In this document: positions 45,951-54,907 of the stretch, in pieces
How the letters are laid out: each line of letters opens with the position of its first letter
Position numbering within the stretch: the stretch's first letter is position 1
NCBI GenBank assembly: GCA_963850535.1
Contig: CAWKMC010000018.1
Span: 80,097 to 144,096, forward strand
Reading direction: 5' to 3'
Length of the DNA: 64,000 bases
Source of the DNA: JAMXLO01 sp963850535
GTDB taxonomy: Bacteria > Pseudomonadota > Alphaproteobacteria > Acetobacterales > Acetobacteraceae
Translations under genes and position numbers: made by a program
Notes under the pieces: model-generated
Told to the model about the DNA's origin: nothing
The model's input: only the letters and a program-made list of their open reading frames with translations
The model's database searches: none

Positions 45951-46040
45951 GGGGCGCTGTCCCAAGCGGGCTCGCGCGAGGCCATGTTGCCTCGACGGGT
46001 TGGCAGAAGCATGCTGAGGGGCACTTGGGAGGGAGAGATC

Positions 46041-46367
46041 ATGCTGTATGAGCTGCGTATCTATGAATGCGTGCCCGGCCGGCTGCCGGACCTGCTGAAA
46101 CGCTTCGACACGATCACGCTGAAGCTGTGGGAGAAGCACGGCATTCGCCAGGCCGGCTTTTGGACCACTGTGATCGGCGAGTCGAACCAGACGCTGTATT
46201 ACTTTGTCGTCTGGGATTCGCTCGCCGAAAGAGAGAAGAAGTGGAACGCCTTCGGCGCTGATCCTGAGTGGATCAACGCGCGCGCCCAGACGGAGGCGAA
46301 CGGGGCGATCGTCGCCAACGTGAAGAACTTCATCCTGGCCCCGACGTCATTTTCCGCGGTGAAATAG
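46041..46367 (+). CDS. NIPSNAP family protein
   Basis: This 108-residue ferredoxin-like (dimeric alpha/beta barrel) protein of the NIPSNAP family starts MLYELRIYECVPGRLPDLLK and carries the central block WTTVIGESNQTLYYFVVWDS. GGGAGGGAGA precedes the ATG. Bacterial members are usually found with catabolic genes but have no defined reaction. It is divergent from nadA and convergent with the cyclase gene (9 bp between stops). Confidence 0.88.
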   Translation: MLYELRIYECVPGRLPDLLKRFDTITLKLWEKHGIRQAGFWTTVIGESNQTLYYFVVWDSLAEREKKWNAFGADPEWINARAQTEANGAIVANVKNFILAPTSFSAVK

Positions 46368-46375
46368 ACAACGAG

Positions 46376-49300
46376 TTATTGCGCCGATTGGCGCAGCGTT
46401 TTGAGCAGGCGGGTCGCACGCTGGAGGTCCGGCGTGTCGACCCCTCCGCTGAACCCAGCAAGGGTTGGGGCAAGCAGTGTGTAAGCCTCGTCCGGTCGAC
46501 GCTCATCGTGGAGCATCTCGGCGAGATCCATGGCGATTCGCAGTTGCCAAATTCTGCTGCCCTGCCCGCGCGACAGTTCGAGCGCGCGATAGAGTAGGTC
46601 GAGCTTGCCGGCGGTGCTGTCGCACAGCAACGCGGCCTCCAGACGCATGATCTCGGGTTGGGACCAGCGTTCCCCAGTCGCCTCGCCAAGTTGCTGGGCA
46701 CGCACCAGCAATTTCCGAGCGGCCGGGTGGTCGCCCATTGCGGCGCGCAATTCCGCTGCTGCTGCCATAAAGAAGGGAAGCAGCGCCCAGGTTCGCGTTT
46801 CATCGAGCTGATCGAGCGAGCGCTGCATTCGCTGCTGCAGGGCCTCATCGACGTGCTCGTGCAGCAGTGCCCAGCTATAAAACAGATGTCCTTCCGGGCC
46901 GCCCAAGAACGTCTCGTAGTCGGCCGAAACCTCCAGCAATCTGGCGGACAGCACCTTCACGCGCTCGACATCTCGTCGCAACATTGCCTCGACGCATCCG
47001 CGTCGCAGCGCGAACACGATGCTGATCGCATGTTTCAGGTGCTCCGCATGGCTTAGGCCACGACGCGCCGCGGCCTCGCCCCGTTCAGGATCACCCATCA
47101 AAGTGAGGCAAATGGCCAGGAACGAACAGCCAGCAACCAATGGGTCGCGTCCGGTCTCAGATGCCAGAGCACCGTCCTTGTCTTTTTCGTACAGCGCCAA
47201 CAGGTGCTCGTACGCCGTACGGGCTTCATTCAGCCGACCAAGTAGCAGATAGGCACTCCCGGCGACCCGCTCGCCGCTTAGGATCGCCTCGCGTCGCCCC
47301 GTGCGATGGCCAAGCTCCAGCATTTCTTGCGCGTAATCAATCACCACCTCGGGCTCGGAGTGGCTGAAGTGATAAACTTGAAGGCCGTACAGTACCTGAC
47401 AGCAGTTGATCGGTATCGCCGAGTTCGAGACATAATTCGCGGGCGCGGACGAAGGCCGCATTACCCTGGTCGCTGGCCGAACCAACCTGATCGATCAGCC
47501 CCCGCCCAAGAGCGACCTGCAGCGCCAGCTCCAGTCGACGCGTCTCGCGCATGTCGGGCAGGCTATTGAGCAAGCCGAGGCCGCGGCGCAAATGGCTGAC
47601 CATCTCCGCCAGCGCACAGCGCGACATCGCGCGTTCTGCCGCTTTGAGGTGGTATTCGATGGCACGATGTGCGACGCCGGCTTCCGCGAAATGATACGCG
47701 AGCAGTTCCGGCTCGCCCGCTGCGAGGCCACCCTCTTCGCGCTCGAGCCCGATTGCCACCTGATGGTGCAAGACGCGGCGGCGGTCGCGTAGCAACGAAC
47801 TGTAGGCCGCGTCCTGTACCAGTGCATGACGGAAGCTGTAAATCTCTCTCGGTGGCTGTCCCTGCGCCACCATGAGCTCGGCCGCCACCAATGCCTGAAG
47901 GCTGCTGTGCAATTGCTCCTGGGTGATCGGGAACACCGAATGGAACAGCTGCACAGAGAACTCGCGCCCAATCACTGCGCCCATTTGTGCCACTTCCTTG
48001 GCGCCCGCGAGCCGGTCCAGCCGTGCCATCAGCGAAGCATGCAGCGAACTGGGAACCACGACGGGTGAGCGCGGACCGGTCATAAGGACGGCGCCCGCGA
48101 CGCCACTCTCCAGCACCGTTTTGGTGAGCTCCTCGACAAACAGTGGCACGCCGTCCGCATGGGCAATGATCTGCTCGCGCAATGCGTCTGGCAGATCCGA
48201 CCCGCCGCTCACGCCATCAATCAGAGCATTTGCCTGACGTCGATCGAACCGGCCAAGCGGCAGTACGGATACCGGTGGAAGATCAATCCAGGCAAGCTGT
48301 GTGTCGGGCCGCAACGTGACCACCAGCAGCAGTCGCATGTGCTCGATCTGCTCGACGATGCGGGCCAGCAGTTCAAGTGTGGTTGGGTCTGCCCAGTGTA
48401 GATCCTCAAAGATTGCCAACACCGGAGTTTCGCCAGTCAGCCGTTCGAGCTGTCTCAGGATTGCTGCAAAGGTGCGTTCCTTGCGTCGCTGCGGCGTGAA
48501 CTGTGCAATCTCTCCCTGTGAGGCGATCGGCAGCGACAGCAGGTCTGCAAGCAGCGCTGATTCCTCTGCTGATGTGGCTGAGGGTAGCATTGCCTCGAGC
48601 CTGCGCAGCTTTGTCCCGGCATCGTCCTCGCGCTCGAATCCAGCTGCACGGGCGATCTGTCCTATCACTGGGTGGAGTGACGCATCGCGGTGATGTGGTG
48701 AACAAAGATAACGCTGCCTGACGTGCGGCTCGCTGCGCAGGCGGTCCTCCAGCGCGGCAGCGAGGCGTGATTTGCCGATCCCTGCTTCGCCACTGAGTAC
48801 GACGACCCTGCCTCCGTCCCGCTGCACCTCACGCCACCGACGCAACACCAACGCAAGTTCGCTTTCACGTCCGAAGAGAGGTGCGGCGCCGGCGCGGAGC
48901 GCTTCGAACCGGCTGTCGATCGAGCTCTCTCGCAGCACACGCCAGATCAGAACCGGTTGGTCGTAGCCCTTGATTGCCTGCGAACCGATGTCGCGATAGT
49001 CGAACAGACCTCTGGTAAGGCGCCGCGTGCTGTCGGCGATCACCACCGTACCTGGTTCGGTGAGGGATTGCAGGCGTGACGCAAGATTGGGCGCGTCACC
49101 GACAACTGCCTTTTCGAGTGACTCGCCGGCACCCACCAGGTGGCCAACGATGACCAGGCCGGTTGCGATGCCGACGCGCGCGCAGAGTGTCGATGGCGGT
49201 CCTGCCGCAGTGTCGAGGCGAGGAACAGCCTCGACGATGGCAAGGCCGGCACGCACGGCGCGCTCAGCGTCATCCTCGTTGGCTACTGGATAGCCGAAAT

Positions 49301-49586
49301 AAATCAGTACGCCATCACCCATATACCGGGCGGTGAACCCGCCTAGCCGCGTGACGCAGTCGGTTACGCAGCGATGATAGGCTTCGACCACATCACGAAA
49401 GTCCTCGGGGTCCAGTCGTGCACCAATGGCGGTCGAACCGACCAGGTCGCAAAACATGACGGTGAGTTGGCGGCGTTCTCCCGAGTTGGACGGCGCAGGC
49501 TGGCTGGGGGCAATCAGCGGAGCGCCGCACGCGCCACAGAATCTGTGGCCTTCCGGTGCCGGCGCCCCGCACCGCGGACAGTTCAT
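46376..49586 (-). CDS. Class III adenylate/guanylate cyclase with AAA and TPR regions, frameshifted
   Basis: This multidomain signalling protein of about 1069 residues (corrected) has an N-terminal zinc ribbon (CPRCGAPAPEGHRFCGACG). A class III nucleotide cyclase domain follows at residues about 45-215, with metal-binding Asp in FCDLVGST and a second in YMGDGVLIYFG. Next is an AAA_16 ATPase module (Walker A LSGEAGIGKSRLA) at about 250-550, and then a C-terminal TPR-like helical region. The frame breaks near 47399, where one extra base interrupts LELGDTDQLL/QVLYGLQVYHF. AGGGGG precedes the ATG at 49586. Similar proteins are common in Rhizobiales and are thought to make cAMP under control of the C-terminal sensor part. 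Confidence 0.85.
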
Positions 49587-49725
49587 GCGGCCCCCTAGCC
49601 CAACCAGATGCAACGCAAACACAACATTGGCCATGTCCGCAACTGATGGTAGGGTCAGTCAGTGACATGCGTGCAGCAGTGGACAATCGCGCCATTGTTG
49701 CAGGACGCAACATGGGGGTAAGCCA

Positions 49726-49896
49726 ATGAACGCGGAAGTGCAGAGGGTGCCGCCAAGCTTCAAGGTGGTTAAGTGGGGGATCCCCGCCGACAAACTGGAC
49801 CAGCTTGCGGAACTGCTCGGCCTGAACGCGGCCCAGAAGGCGGCCTTGAAGAATGGCGGCGACGTCGTCGTTGCACAGGATCCGCAAAGGTCCTGA
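49726..49896 (+). CDS. Small protein of 56 residues, unknown
   Basis: A short frame with a good ribosome site (GGGGGT, 7 bases before ATG 49726) encodes a 56-residue peptide: a short leader (MNAEVQRVPPSFKVVKWG), an amphipathic helix (ADKLDQLAELLGLNAAQKAA) and a tail GGDVVVAQDPQRS. There is no signal peptide and no Cys. It ends 11 bp before the start of the P-loop protein gene and is surely co-transcribed with it. I do not recognise the family. The layout (small helical peptide plus dedicated NTPase gene) is compatible with a peptide substrate, an adaptor or a small regulatory subunit. Confidence 0.6.
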   Translation: MNAEVQRVPPSFKVVKWGIPADKLDQLAELLGLNAAQKAALKNGGDVVVAQDPQRS

Positions 49897-49907
49897 CGTC
49901 GGGTTGC

Positions 49908-50896
49908 ATGAAAAGAGGCTCGGCACTTCGCCGGGTACCCACCTCCTTTCCGATGCGGCTGGCCGAGGGTAACGGCCTCGAAGGCGATGTCTGCGCCTTC
50001 GAACTTTCACGCGATGCGGGCGCGCTTACCATTGAGGCCGTCACCGGGCGGGCGATGCAGCTTGCGCCCGGTGACCGTTTTCTTGGGACCGCAGGGCATC
50101 GCGAGTCGACGCGCTGGGTGGTGGGTACCCTCCGGAGGGCGGCCTGGTTCCCGGGAACGACTATTGGGTGCTGGCGGACTGCGGTGTGGTGGGCACGTTT
50201 CTCGGCGATTCGCCGCGGCAGAAGGGGCATCTCGGCCAGGTTCGGTTTCTCGGGACCATGCGCGACGCGAACGGCGCCACGCTGAACATCCGGCAGTTCG
50301 CGGTGCGCGCTGAGCAGACCGCCGATCATGGCGCGCCGGCATTCCTCGTCGTCGGCACATCGTCCGAAGTCGGCAAGACGACCGCAGCGATCAGCGTCCT
50401 CCGGGCGCTGCGTCGCAGCGGCAGGACCAGTGTCGTGGCGCTGAAGGCGACCGGCACATCATCATTGACCGAACTGCACAGCTACCAGGACTTCGGGGCG
50501 GCGCCGTGTCTAGACTGCGTGGATTTCGGCCTTCCCACTACATATCCATCCGAACGCGATCAGGCCGGCGAGTTTTTCGACACGATGCTTGATACGTGCC
50601 TGGCCATTCCCGCCGATGCAGTACTGATAGAATGCGGCGGTGACATGCTCGGTGCCAATGTTCCGGCATTTCTCACTCGTCTTGTGGCACGCAGGCCAAT
50701 GGTGCGGGTCATTCTGGCGGCGTCTGACTCACTGGCGGCATTGGGTGCCAAGTCGGTGCTTGCCGAGATGGGGTTGGCAGCCACGCTGATCACCGGGCCC
50801 TGCACCGACACGCCGACCATCGAGCGGCGAACCCGCGACCTTTGCGGGATTCCGGCTATGAACCTGGCCAGGGGCGAGCCGGCCTTTCCGTTCTGA
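49908..50896 (+). CDS. P-loop NTPase of DUF1611-like type, unknown function, frameshifted
   Basis: This protein of about 329 residues has an N-terminal beta-rich domain (residues 1-135) and a C-terminal P-loop domain with LVVGTSSEVGKTTAAISVLR, ATGTSSLTELHSYQDFG and VLIECGGDMLGANVPAFL. The fold resembles the dethiobiotin-synthetase/CobQ-like NTPases, and the motif order resembles DUF1611 proteins, though I cannot assign it firmly. The frame breaks near 50130, where one base appears missing (joining RWVVGT to PEGGLVPGNDYWVLADCG). It sits 11 bp after the 56-residue peptide gene and converges with a methyltransferase gene. Confidence 0.65.
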
Positions 50897-51568
50897 TCAG
50901 GTCGCTGGTCGAACGTGGTGCGAAGTGCCCAGAAATGCCTGAGCTGCAGGACGTCAACATCTTCGCAGACCTGGCCAACGCAGTCTTCAAGTTCTGCTTG
51001 ATCGGGATAGTTCTTGACGATCTCAAATCGCTCGCCATTGATCAGCCAGCGGGTCTGATACGTGTTGCCAGCCGTGTCGCGCCGGCCGACTCGGCATGCC
51101 GAAATCCCGGACGTGGTTCTCGTCGATCATCAGTAAAGTTGCTGGCGCATGCAGACGCGAAGCGAAGTGGGACAGAAACCTGCTTCGATCCTGTTTGCGA
51201 ACATGCGACCACCAAAGATGTGCCATTCCCACCTGGAATGCTGTGGAGAAATGCGGCAGCGTCCAGCAGTTCGCCGGAACCAATGCAACGTGTGCGCCCA
51301 GGTTCTTCGCAGACGCGATTGCCAGCATCTCGGGGTTGATGTCCGTCGCAACGATTGCGCTTGCCACTGGCGCCGCGACCGCTGTCCAGTAGCCAGTTCC
51401 GGCGGCCACTTCCAGTATCGTCTTGCCCCGCACGTGCGCGACAAGCCAGTCGTGCAGAACCGGCAATTCGGATTGCCACGCGGCTGTTGCATATAGCGCA
51501 TCGTACTCCACGGCGCGCTTGCGATAGTAGTCGGCAAGCATTGCCTCTATTGGAACGCGGTCGAGCAT
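50897..51568 (-). CDS. SAM-dependent methyltransferase (class I), frameshifted
   Basis: This class I methyltransferase of about 220 residues has motif I ILEVAAGTGYWT, motif II-like IVATDINPEML and a central HLWWSHVRKQD. After an extra base near 51085 the C-terminal half continues as RRDTAGNTYQTRWLINGERF and ends about LRHFWALRTTFDQ. The exact stop is uncertain: the corrected frame stays open, but a further one-base slip gives a TGA at 50897-50899, just next to the stop of the convergent P-loop gene. The start ATG at 51568 lies within the 3' end of the upstream HELLE gene (22-bp overlap). Confidence 0.72.
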
Positions 51569-52293
51569 CGCCAAAATGCCCGTGGCTTCTGTCGGCGGTC
51601 CCGGCGTGAGGAGACACGTCCCGAGACCGACGCGCGTGCCGGCCTTCCGGCATCGCCTGTGGCAGCTGCTTGGTGTTGCCAGCCGGTTGTATCGGTCATG
51701 TCGAATGCGCTGATGTAGCCGCCAGGAAGAAGCGCCGGTATCGGCGCCGTCAGCTTGCCTTGGTGATCGAACTTCGTGCTGCCAGGAGCACGGAACGTTT
51801 GGAAATATGCCGGGTAGACGAAGTTGCACACCTTGATCCCGTCGATGCTGTAGGCGCAGCCATCGTCCTCGGAAGGATCGCACACTTCGTAAGCGTACAG
51901 CTTTCTGTCTCCATGATCCGCGTGGACAAGAACGGTGAGGTTGACGTCGGGATTGGCGAGCATCTCCAGCAGTTCGTGGCTCGCGGTCACCGTCCATTCG
52001 AAGCCATAGCGCTTGTCGGTGCCCGCGAACGACTTGCCGATCGGCAGGCCGTCGGGCGTGAGGTCGTGGTGGCCAAGGACTCCCGCGCGGTCGGTATTGT
52101 CGAGGATACTCAGCCACCATGTGCCGGGCGCAGGTTTCTGCCCCTTCGGAACAAAGGTCAGTTTGGCATCGATACGCCAAGCCGGAGCGAAGTCGCGAGA
52201 AACCTGTATCTGCAGCGCATCAGTGAGTGCGCGGCACTCAGCATCGCTGACCACATCGCTGGCGTTGATGATCGATACTTCGATCGCCGACAT
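51547..52293 (-). CDS. Conserved protein with zincin-like HELLE motif
   Basis: This 248-residue protein shows the conserved pattern SRDFAPAWRIDAKLTFVPKG, GTWWLSILDNTD, then WTVTASHELLEMLANPD, KLYAYEVCDPSEDD and FVYPAYFQTFRAPGSTKFD. The HELLE core resembles the active-site helix of metallopeptidases, but without the second His it is not a standard HExxH, so catalysis is unproven. I recognise it as a conserved hypothetical family seen in several proteobacteria. A CAAG near 51677 may mark a further frame slip; the present C-terminus (SRRDRRQ) still looks plausible. It is upstream of and overlaps the methyltransferase gene. Confidence 0.65.
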   Translation of the reverse strand: MSAIEVSIINASDVVSDAECRALTDALQIQVSRDFAPAWRIDAKLTFVPKGQKPAPGTWWLSILDNTDRAGVLGHHDLTPDGLPIGKSFAGTDKRYGFEWTVTASHELLEMLANPDVNLTVLVHADHGDRKLYAYEVCDPSEDDGCAYSIDGIKVCNFVYPAYFQTFRAPGSTKFDHQGKLTAPIPALLPGGYISAFDMTDTTGWQHQAAATGDAGRPARASVSGRVSSRRDRRQKPRAFWRCSTAFQ

Positions 52294-52386
52294 CTGTTTC
52301 CCCGCATGGTTGGAGCGGTTTGAATGGACAGCCTGCCAGTCAGCCTAGCACTTACCATACAGGGTGCCACTGATAGCTGCTTCATC

Positions 52387-53331
52387 TCACGGTCCTCGGC
52401 CGGTCTTGGCTTCGGTGTGCGCTCCGGCCACGAAAATCTGCTTCGTCGCGAAGGACAGCCAGACGCGGCGTGGTTCAAGCCAGTCCGCGCCAAGCAACAG
52501 GTCGACAATTGGCACTACGCGAACCGACGCAACCCAAAGCACCGGACTGCGCGTCACCTCGGAACCTACGCGCAATTCGGCGAAGTGGTGGCGATGCATC
52601 GGCACTGGTTTCGGCCCAATTCCTCTGCCGCTGCCCACGGGATCATGCGCGAGCAGAGCAGGTGTCAGGCCGAGACGGAACATCCCTGGCGCGGTGACAA
52701 GGCTGGCGCTCGCACCACTGTCGACCAACGCCCGTAGCGGTCGACCGTCCACCATCACCGCCACGACCAGTGCAGCACCGAGGGGGGTGCTGGCCGGGAT
52801 TGACGCATAGGGCTCCGTCCATGGCAGAAAGCCCGTGTCGCAATCGTGCACGTCGTACAGCGTCAGCCGATGGCGAGGCAGGTCCAGGTCTAGATCGAAC
52901 GGCGACAAAAAATCACGGCCCAGCAAGCCGGCAACGGGGCGGCCGGCAATCTCGCGCACCGGCAAGCGCCCGACCGTGACACTGTTATCCTCGGCCAGTG
53001 TGCGGCGGCGAAGCGCGGCGCGTCCCAGGCGCAGCGAGCGAGGCAGGGCGTTTGGCCGCTCCTCGATGCCAGCAATGCCACGCACAGCCGATGCAACCCA
53101 GCTGTCGCGCTCCAGGCCAAGCCGGCGAACGACATCCTCGCCAATCAGCGTTCTCTCGGCCCCGGTGTCGAGGATGAAAGTCGCGGGCACGTCGTTGACG
53201 TCGACCGTGACGAGGATATTGCCGTTGACTGCCTCGACCGCTACGGAACTGCGCTGCTCCACCCGGCAACCGGCATGCGCAGACGCGGCAGCGAGCAAAC
53301 AGGTCAGTGCAAGCAGCAAGGGTTGTCGCAT
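52387..53331 (-). CDS. Secreted retropepsin-like aspartic protease with two active-site motifs
   Basis: This protein of 314 residues has a signal peptide (LLLALTCLLAAASAHA), so it is periplasmic or secreted. It contains two retropepsin domains: the first with FILDTGAERTLIGEDV near residue 50 and the second with RALVDSGASASLVTAPG near residue 200. Each has a later hydrophobic-Gly segment (AGLLGRDFLSP; LLLGADWLEP). The internal duplication would let one chain form a pepsin-like bilobal active site. The substrate is unknown. The ATG at 53331 begins at the signal peptide. Confidence 0.85.
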   Translation of the reverse strand: MRQPLLLALTCLLAAASAHAGCRVEQRSSVAVEAVNGNILVTVDVNDVPATFILDTGAERTLIGEDVVRRLGLERDSWVASAVRGIAGIEERPNALPRSLRLGRAALRRRTLAEDNSVTVGRLPVREIAGRPVAGLLGRDFLSPFDLDLDLPRHRLTLYDVHDCDTGFLPWTEPYASIPASTPLGAALVVAVMVDGRPLRALVDSGASASLVTAPGMFRLGLTPALLAHDPVGSGRGIGPKPVPMHRHHFAELRVGSEVTRSPVLWVASVRVVPIVDLLLGADWLEPRRVWLSFATKQIFVAGAHTEAKTGRGP

Positions 53332-53461
53332 GGAACCAGCGCAAGTATCCAATCGCTATGATTGATGCGCTAGTCCCGGCTTCGGAGTCGGGCGCTGTAG
53401 CTACGACGCTGAGGACGAGAAACTTTTGCTTCCGCAGCTGTCGGTTGGCTTCAACGGAACG

Positions 53462-54262
53462 TCAGCGGCTGTCGATGGCCAAGGATACGATCTGCCGGTG
53501 GTGCGTTGCAACAGCATGAACGGGCTGCTTGCGGTGCTGCGATGGCGCAGGTGCCTCTGCCACCTCCTCATAGGCCTGCCAGCCACGCTCCGTCACTGGC
53601 CGCAGGTCACTTGGCGCGGGGTTCAGGTCCGCCTGCGGTGCAGGTGCATGGCTCGACGCGACCATCTTGCCAGTATCAGGCCTGTCATAAATGAAGCCAT
53701 AGGTCGGATATACGCTGCCGAACTCGCCGCTTCGGCCGAGCCCGACGCGCACCGCCGTCCAGTCATTTGCCTCGGACACGTCGACGACGGGGATGTTGCG
53801 GGCAACAGTGCCGCCCCACCAGTTGGCATGATCGATCTGGATCTCGCGCGGATTAATTACACGGCTGACCACTGCAACGTGGCCCAACCGCATCCGGCCA
53901 TTTGAGCGGAAGGTCAGGACGCTGCCGGCCTCCGGCACGCTGCCGCGCGCGTACACGCCTCCTGCGTTGTCCCACCATTGCCAGGCATTGCCGGGAACCG
54001 AAATGCCGGAATCGCCACGGGCAAATGGCACACAGGAGATCCCACGTCCCAGAGCGTAGCTCCCACCGTGGTACTTGCCCCTGATGTATGCCGTCTCTCG
54101 CACAGAATACCGCCCGGCGGAACTGATTTGGGCCGTAGGCTCGCGCAGCGGGTGCTGCCGTGAACTAGGGGCGGCGTCGGCTGAGATTGGTGCGATATAG
54201 CAACTCAGGATGAAAATAGAACCAATAAACAACGACTTGGCGTTGGCTTCCCAACCGCGCAT
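53462..54262 (-). CDS. CHAP-domain peptidoglycan hydrolase, secreted
   Basis: This 266-residue protein has an N-terminal signal (SLFIGSIFILSCYIAPISADA) and a CHAP amidase/endopeptidase domain with catalytic Cys in GISCVPFARG and His in LGHVAVVSRVINPREIQIDH. The C-terminal 80 residues are Pro/Ala/His rich and probably disordered. AGGGAGCGG precedes the ATG at 54262. Such enzymes cut peptidoglycan cross-bridges. It lies downstream of a long non-coding gap (54263-54505) on the same strand as RidA. Confidence 0.87.
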   Translation of the reverse strand: MRGWEANAKSLFIGSIFILSCYIAPISADAAPSSRQHPLREPTAQISSAGRYSVRETAYIRGKYHGGSYALGRGISCVPFARGDSGISVPGNAWQWWDNAGGVYARGSVPEAGSVLTFRSNGRMRLGHVAVVSRVINPREIQIDHANWWGGTVARNIPVVDVSEANDWTAVRVGLGRSGEFGSVYPTYGFIYDRPDTGKMVASSHAPAPQADLNPAPSDLRPVTERGWQAYEEVAEAPAPSQHRKQPVHAVATHHRQIVSLAIDSR

Positions 54263-54468
54263 CGGGCACCCGCTCCCTTTGGATTGTTCCCAAGATCCGT
54301 GAATTGCTAGCAACAGGGTTGCGACGCTGACAACCCGACAGCCCGGTCGTTCCGCTAGTGGCAGGCCAAAAAGCGTGTTATGCCCTGTGGATAACCTTGG
54401 CTTGCGAGACTTCTGTCCTATGCGAGGCTATGGATGCCCAGCCGTTCAAAGGGAGCAGCCTGCGAGGA

Positions 54469-54490
54469 CTCCGACCGAATCGAGTCGGAG
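54469..54490. other. 7-bp hairpin in the RidA-CHAP gap
   Basis: CTCCGAC (54469-54475) pairs with GTCGGAG (54484-54490) around an 8-base loop, 16 bp after the RidA stop on the minus strand. It may terminate the RidA message, but there is no T-run. The remaining gap of about 240 bp holds no convincing gene. Confidence 0.4.
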
Positions 54491-54505
54491 CCGCATGGTT
54501 AGGCG

Positions 54506-54856
54506 CTACTTGCAGGCAGTGACCATGATCTCGACCAGGATCGATGGATTTGCCAGCTCCGCCTGCACACAGGCGCGCGCAGGAGCGCTCGCTTTCGGCA
54601 GCCAGGCTGTCCAGATCTCGTTCATCGCATCGCGATCACTAATATTCTTCACCCAGATCAACGCCTGCAGCAGGCGCGTCTTGTCTGTGCCGTGCTCCTC
54701 CAGCAGGTGGTCAATCTGCCCCAGGATGTCGGCTGTCTGCCCCTTGATGTCCTTGCTCGTCTCTTTGGCAGTAACGCCTTGCAGATAAACAAATCCGTGA
54801 TGCTCGACGGCCTTTGACAGGATGCTGCCGGGATCGGTGCGGCTGATCTTTGACAT
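54506..54856 (-). CDS. RidA family protein, second paralogue
   Basis: This 116-residue protein belongs to the RidA/YjgF superfamily in the Rid5-7-like short form. Visible features are KAVEHHGFVYLQGVTA, DIKGQTADILGQIDHLLEEH, LLQALIWVKNISD and the C-terminal ACVQAELANPSILVEIMVTA. The canonical active-site Arg is replaced (RACVQAELANP), so imine hydrolysis as in RidA itself is uncertain. GGAGA precedes the ATG at 54856. It differs strongly from the RidA at 26882. Confidence 0.87.
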   Translation of the reverse strand: MSKISRTDPGSILSKAVEHHGFVYLQGVTAKETSKDIKGQTADILGQIDHLLEEHGTDKTRLLQALIWVKNISDRDAMNEIWTAWLPKASAPARACVQAELANPSILVEIMVTACK

Positions 54857-54907
54857 CGTCGGTCTCCCCAATTTGGATGGCGTCGCCTTCTAGGCCAAGC
54901 GGCTGGA

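Noticed and set aside
54386..54394. Perfect DnaA-box consensus (TGTGGATAA, i.e. TTATCCACA on the other strand)
   Set aside because: A single 9-mer match is expected about once in every two windows of this size; there is no cluster of boxes, AT-rich stretch or origin-linked gene nearby.
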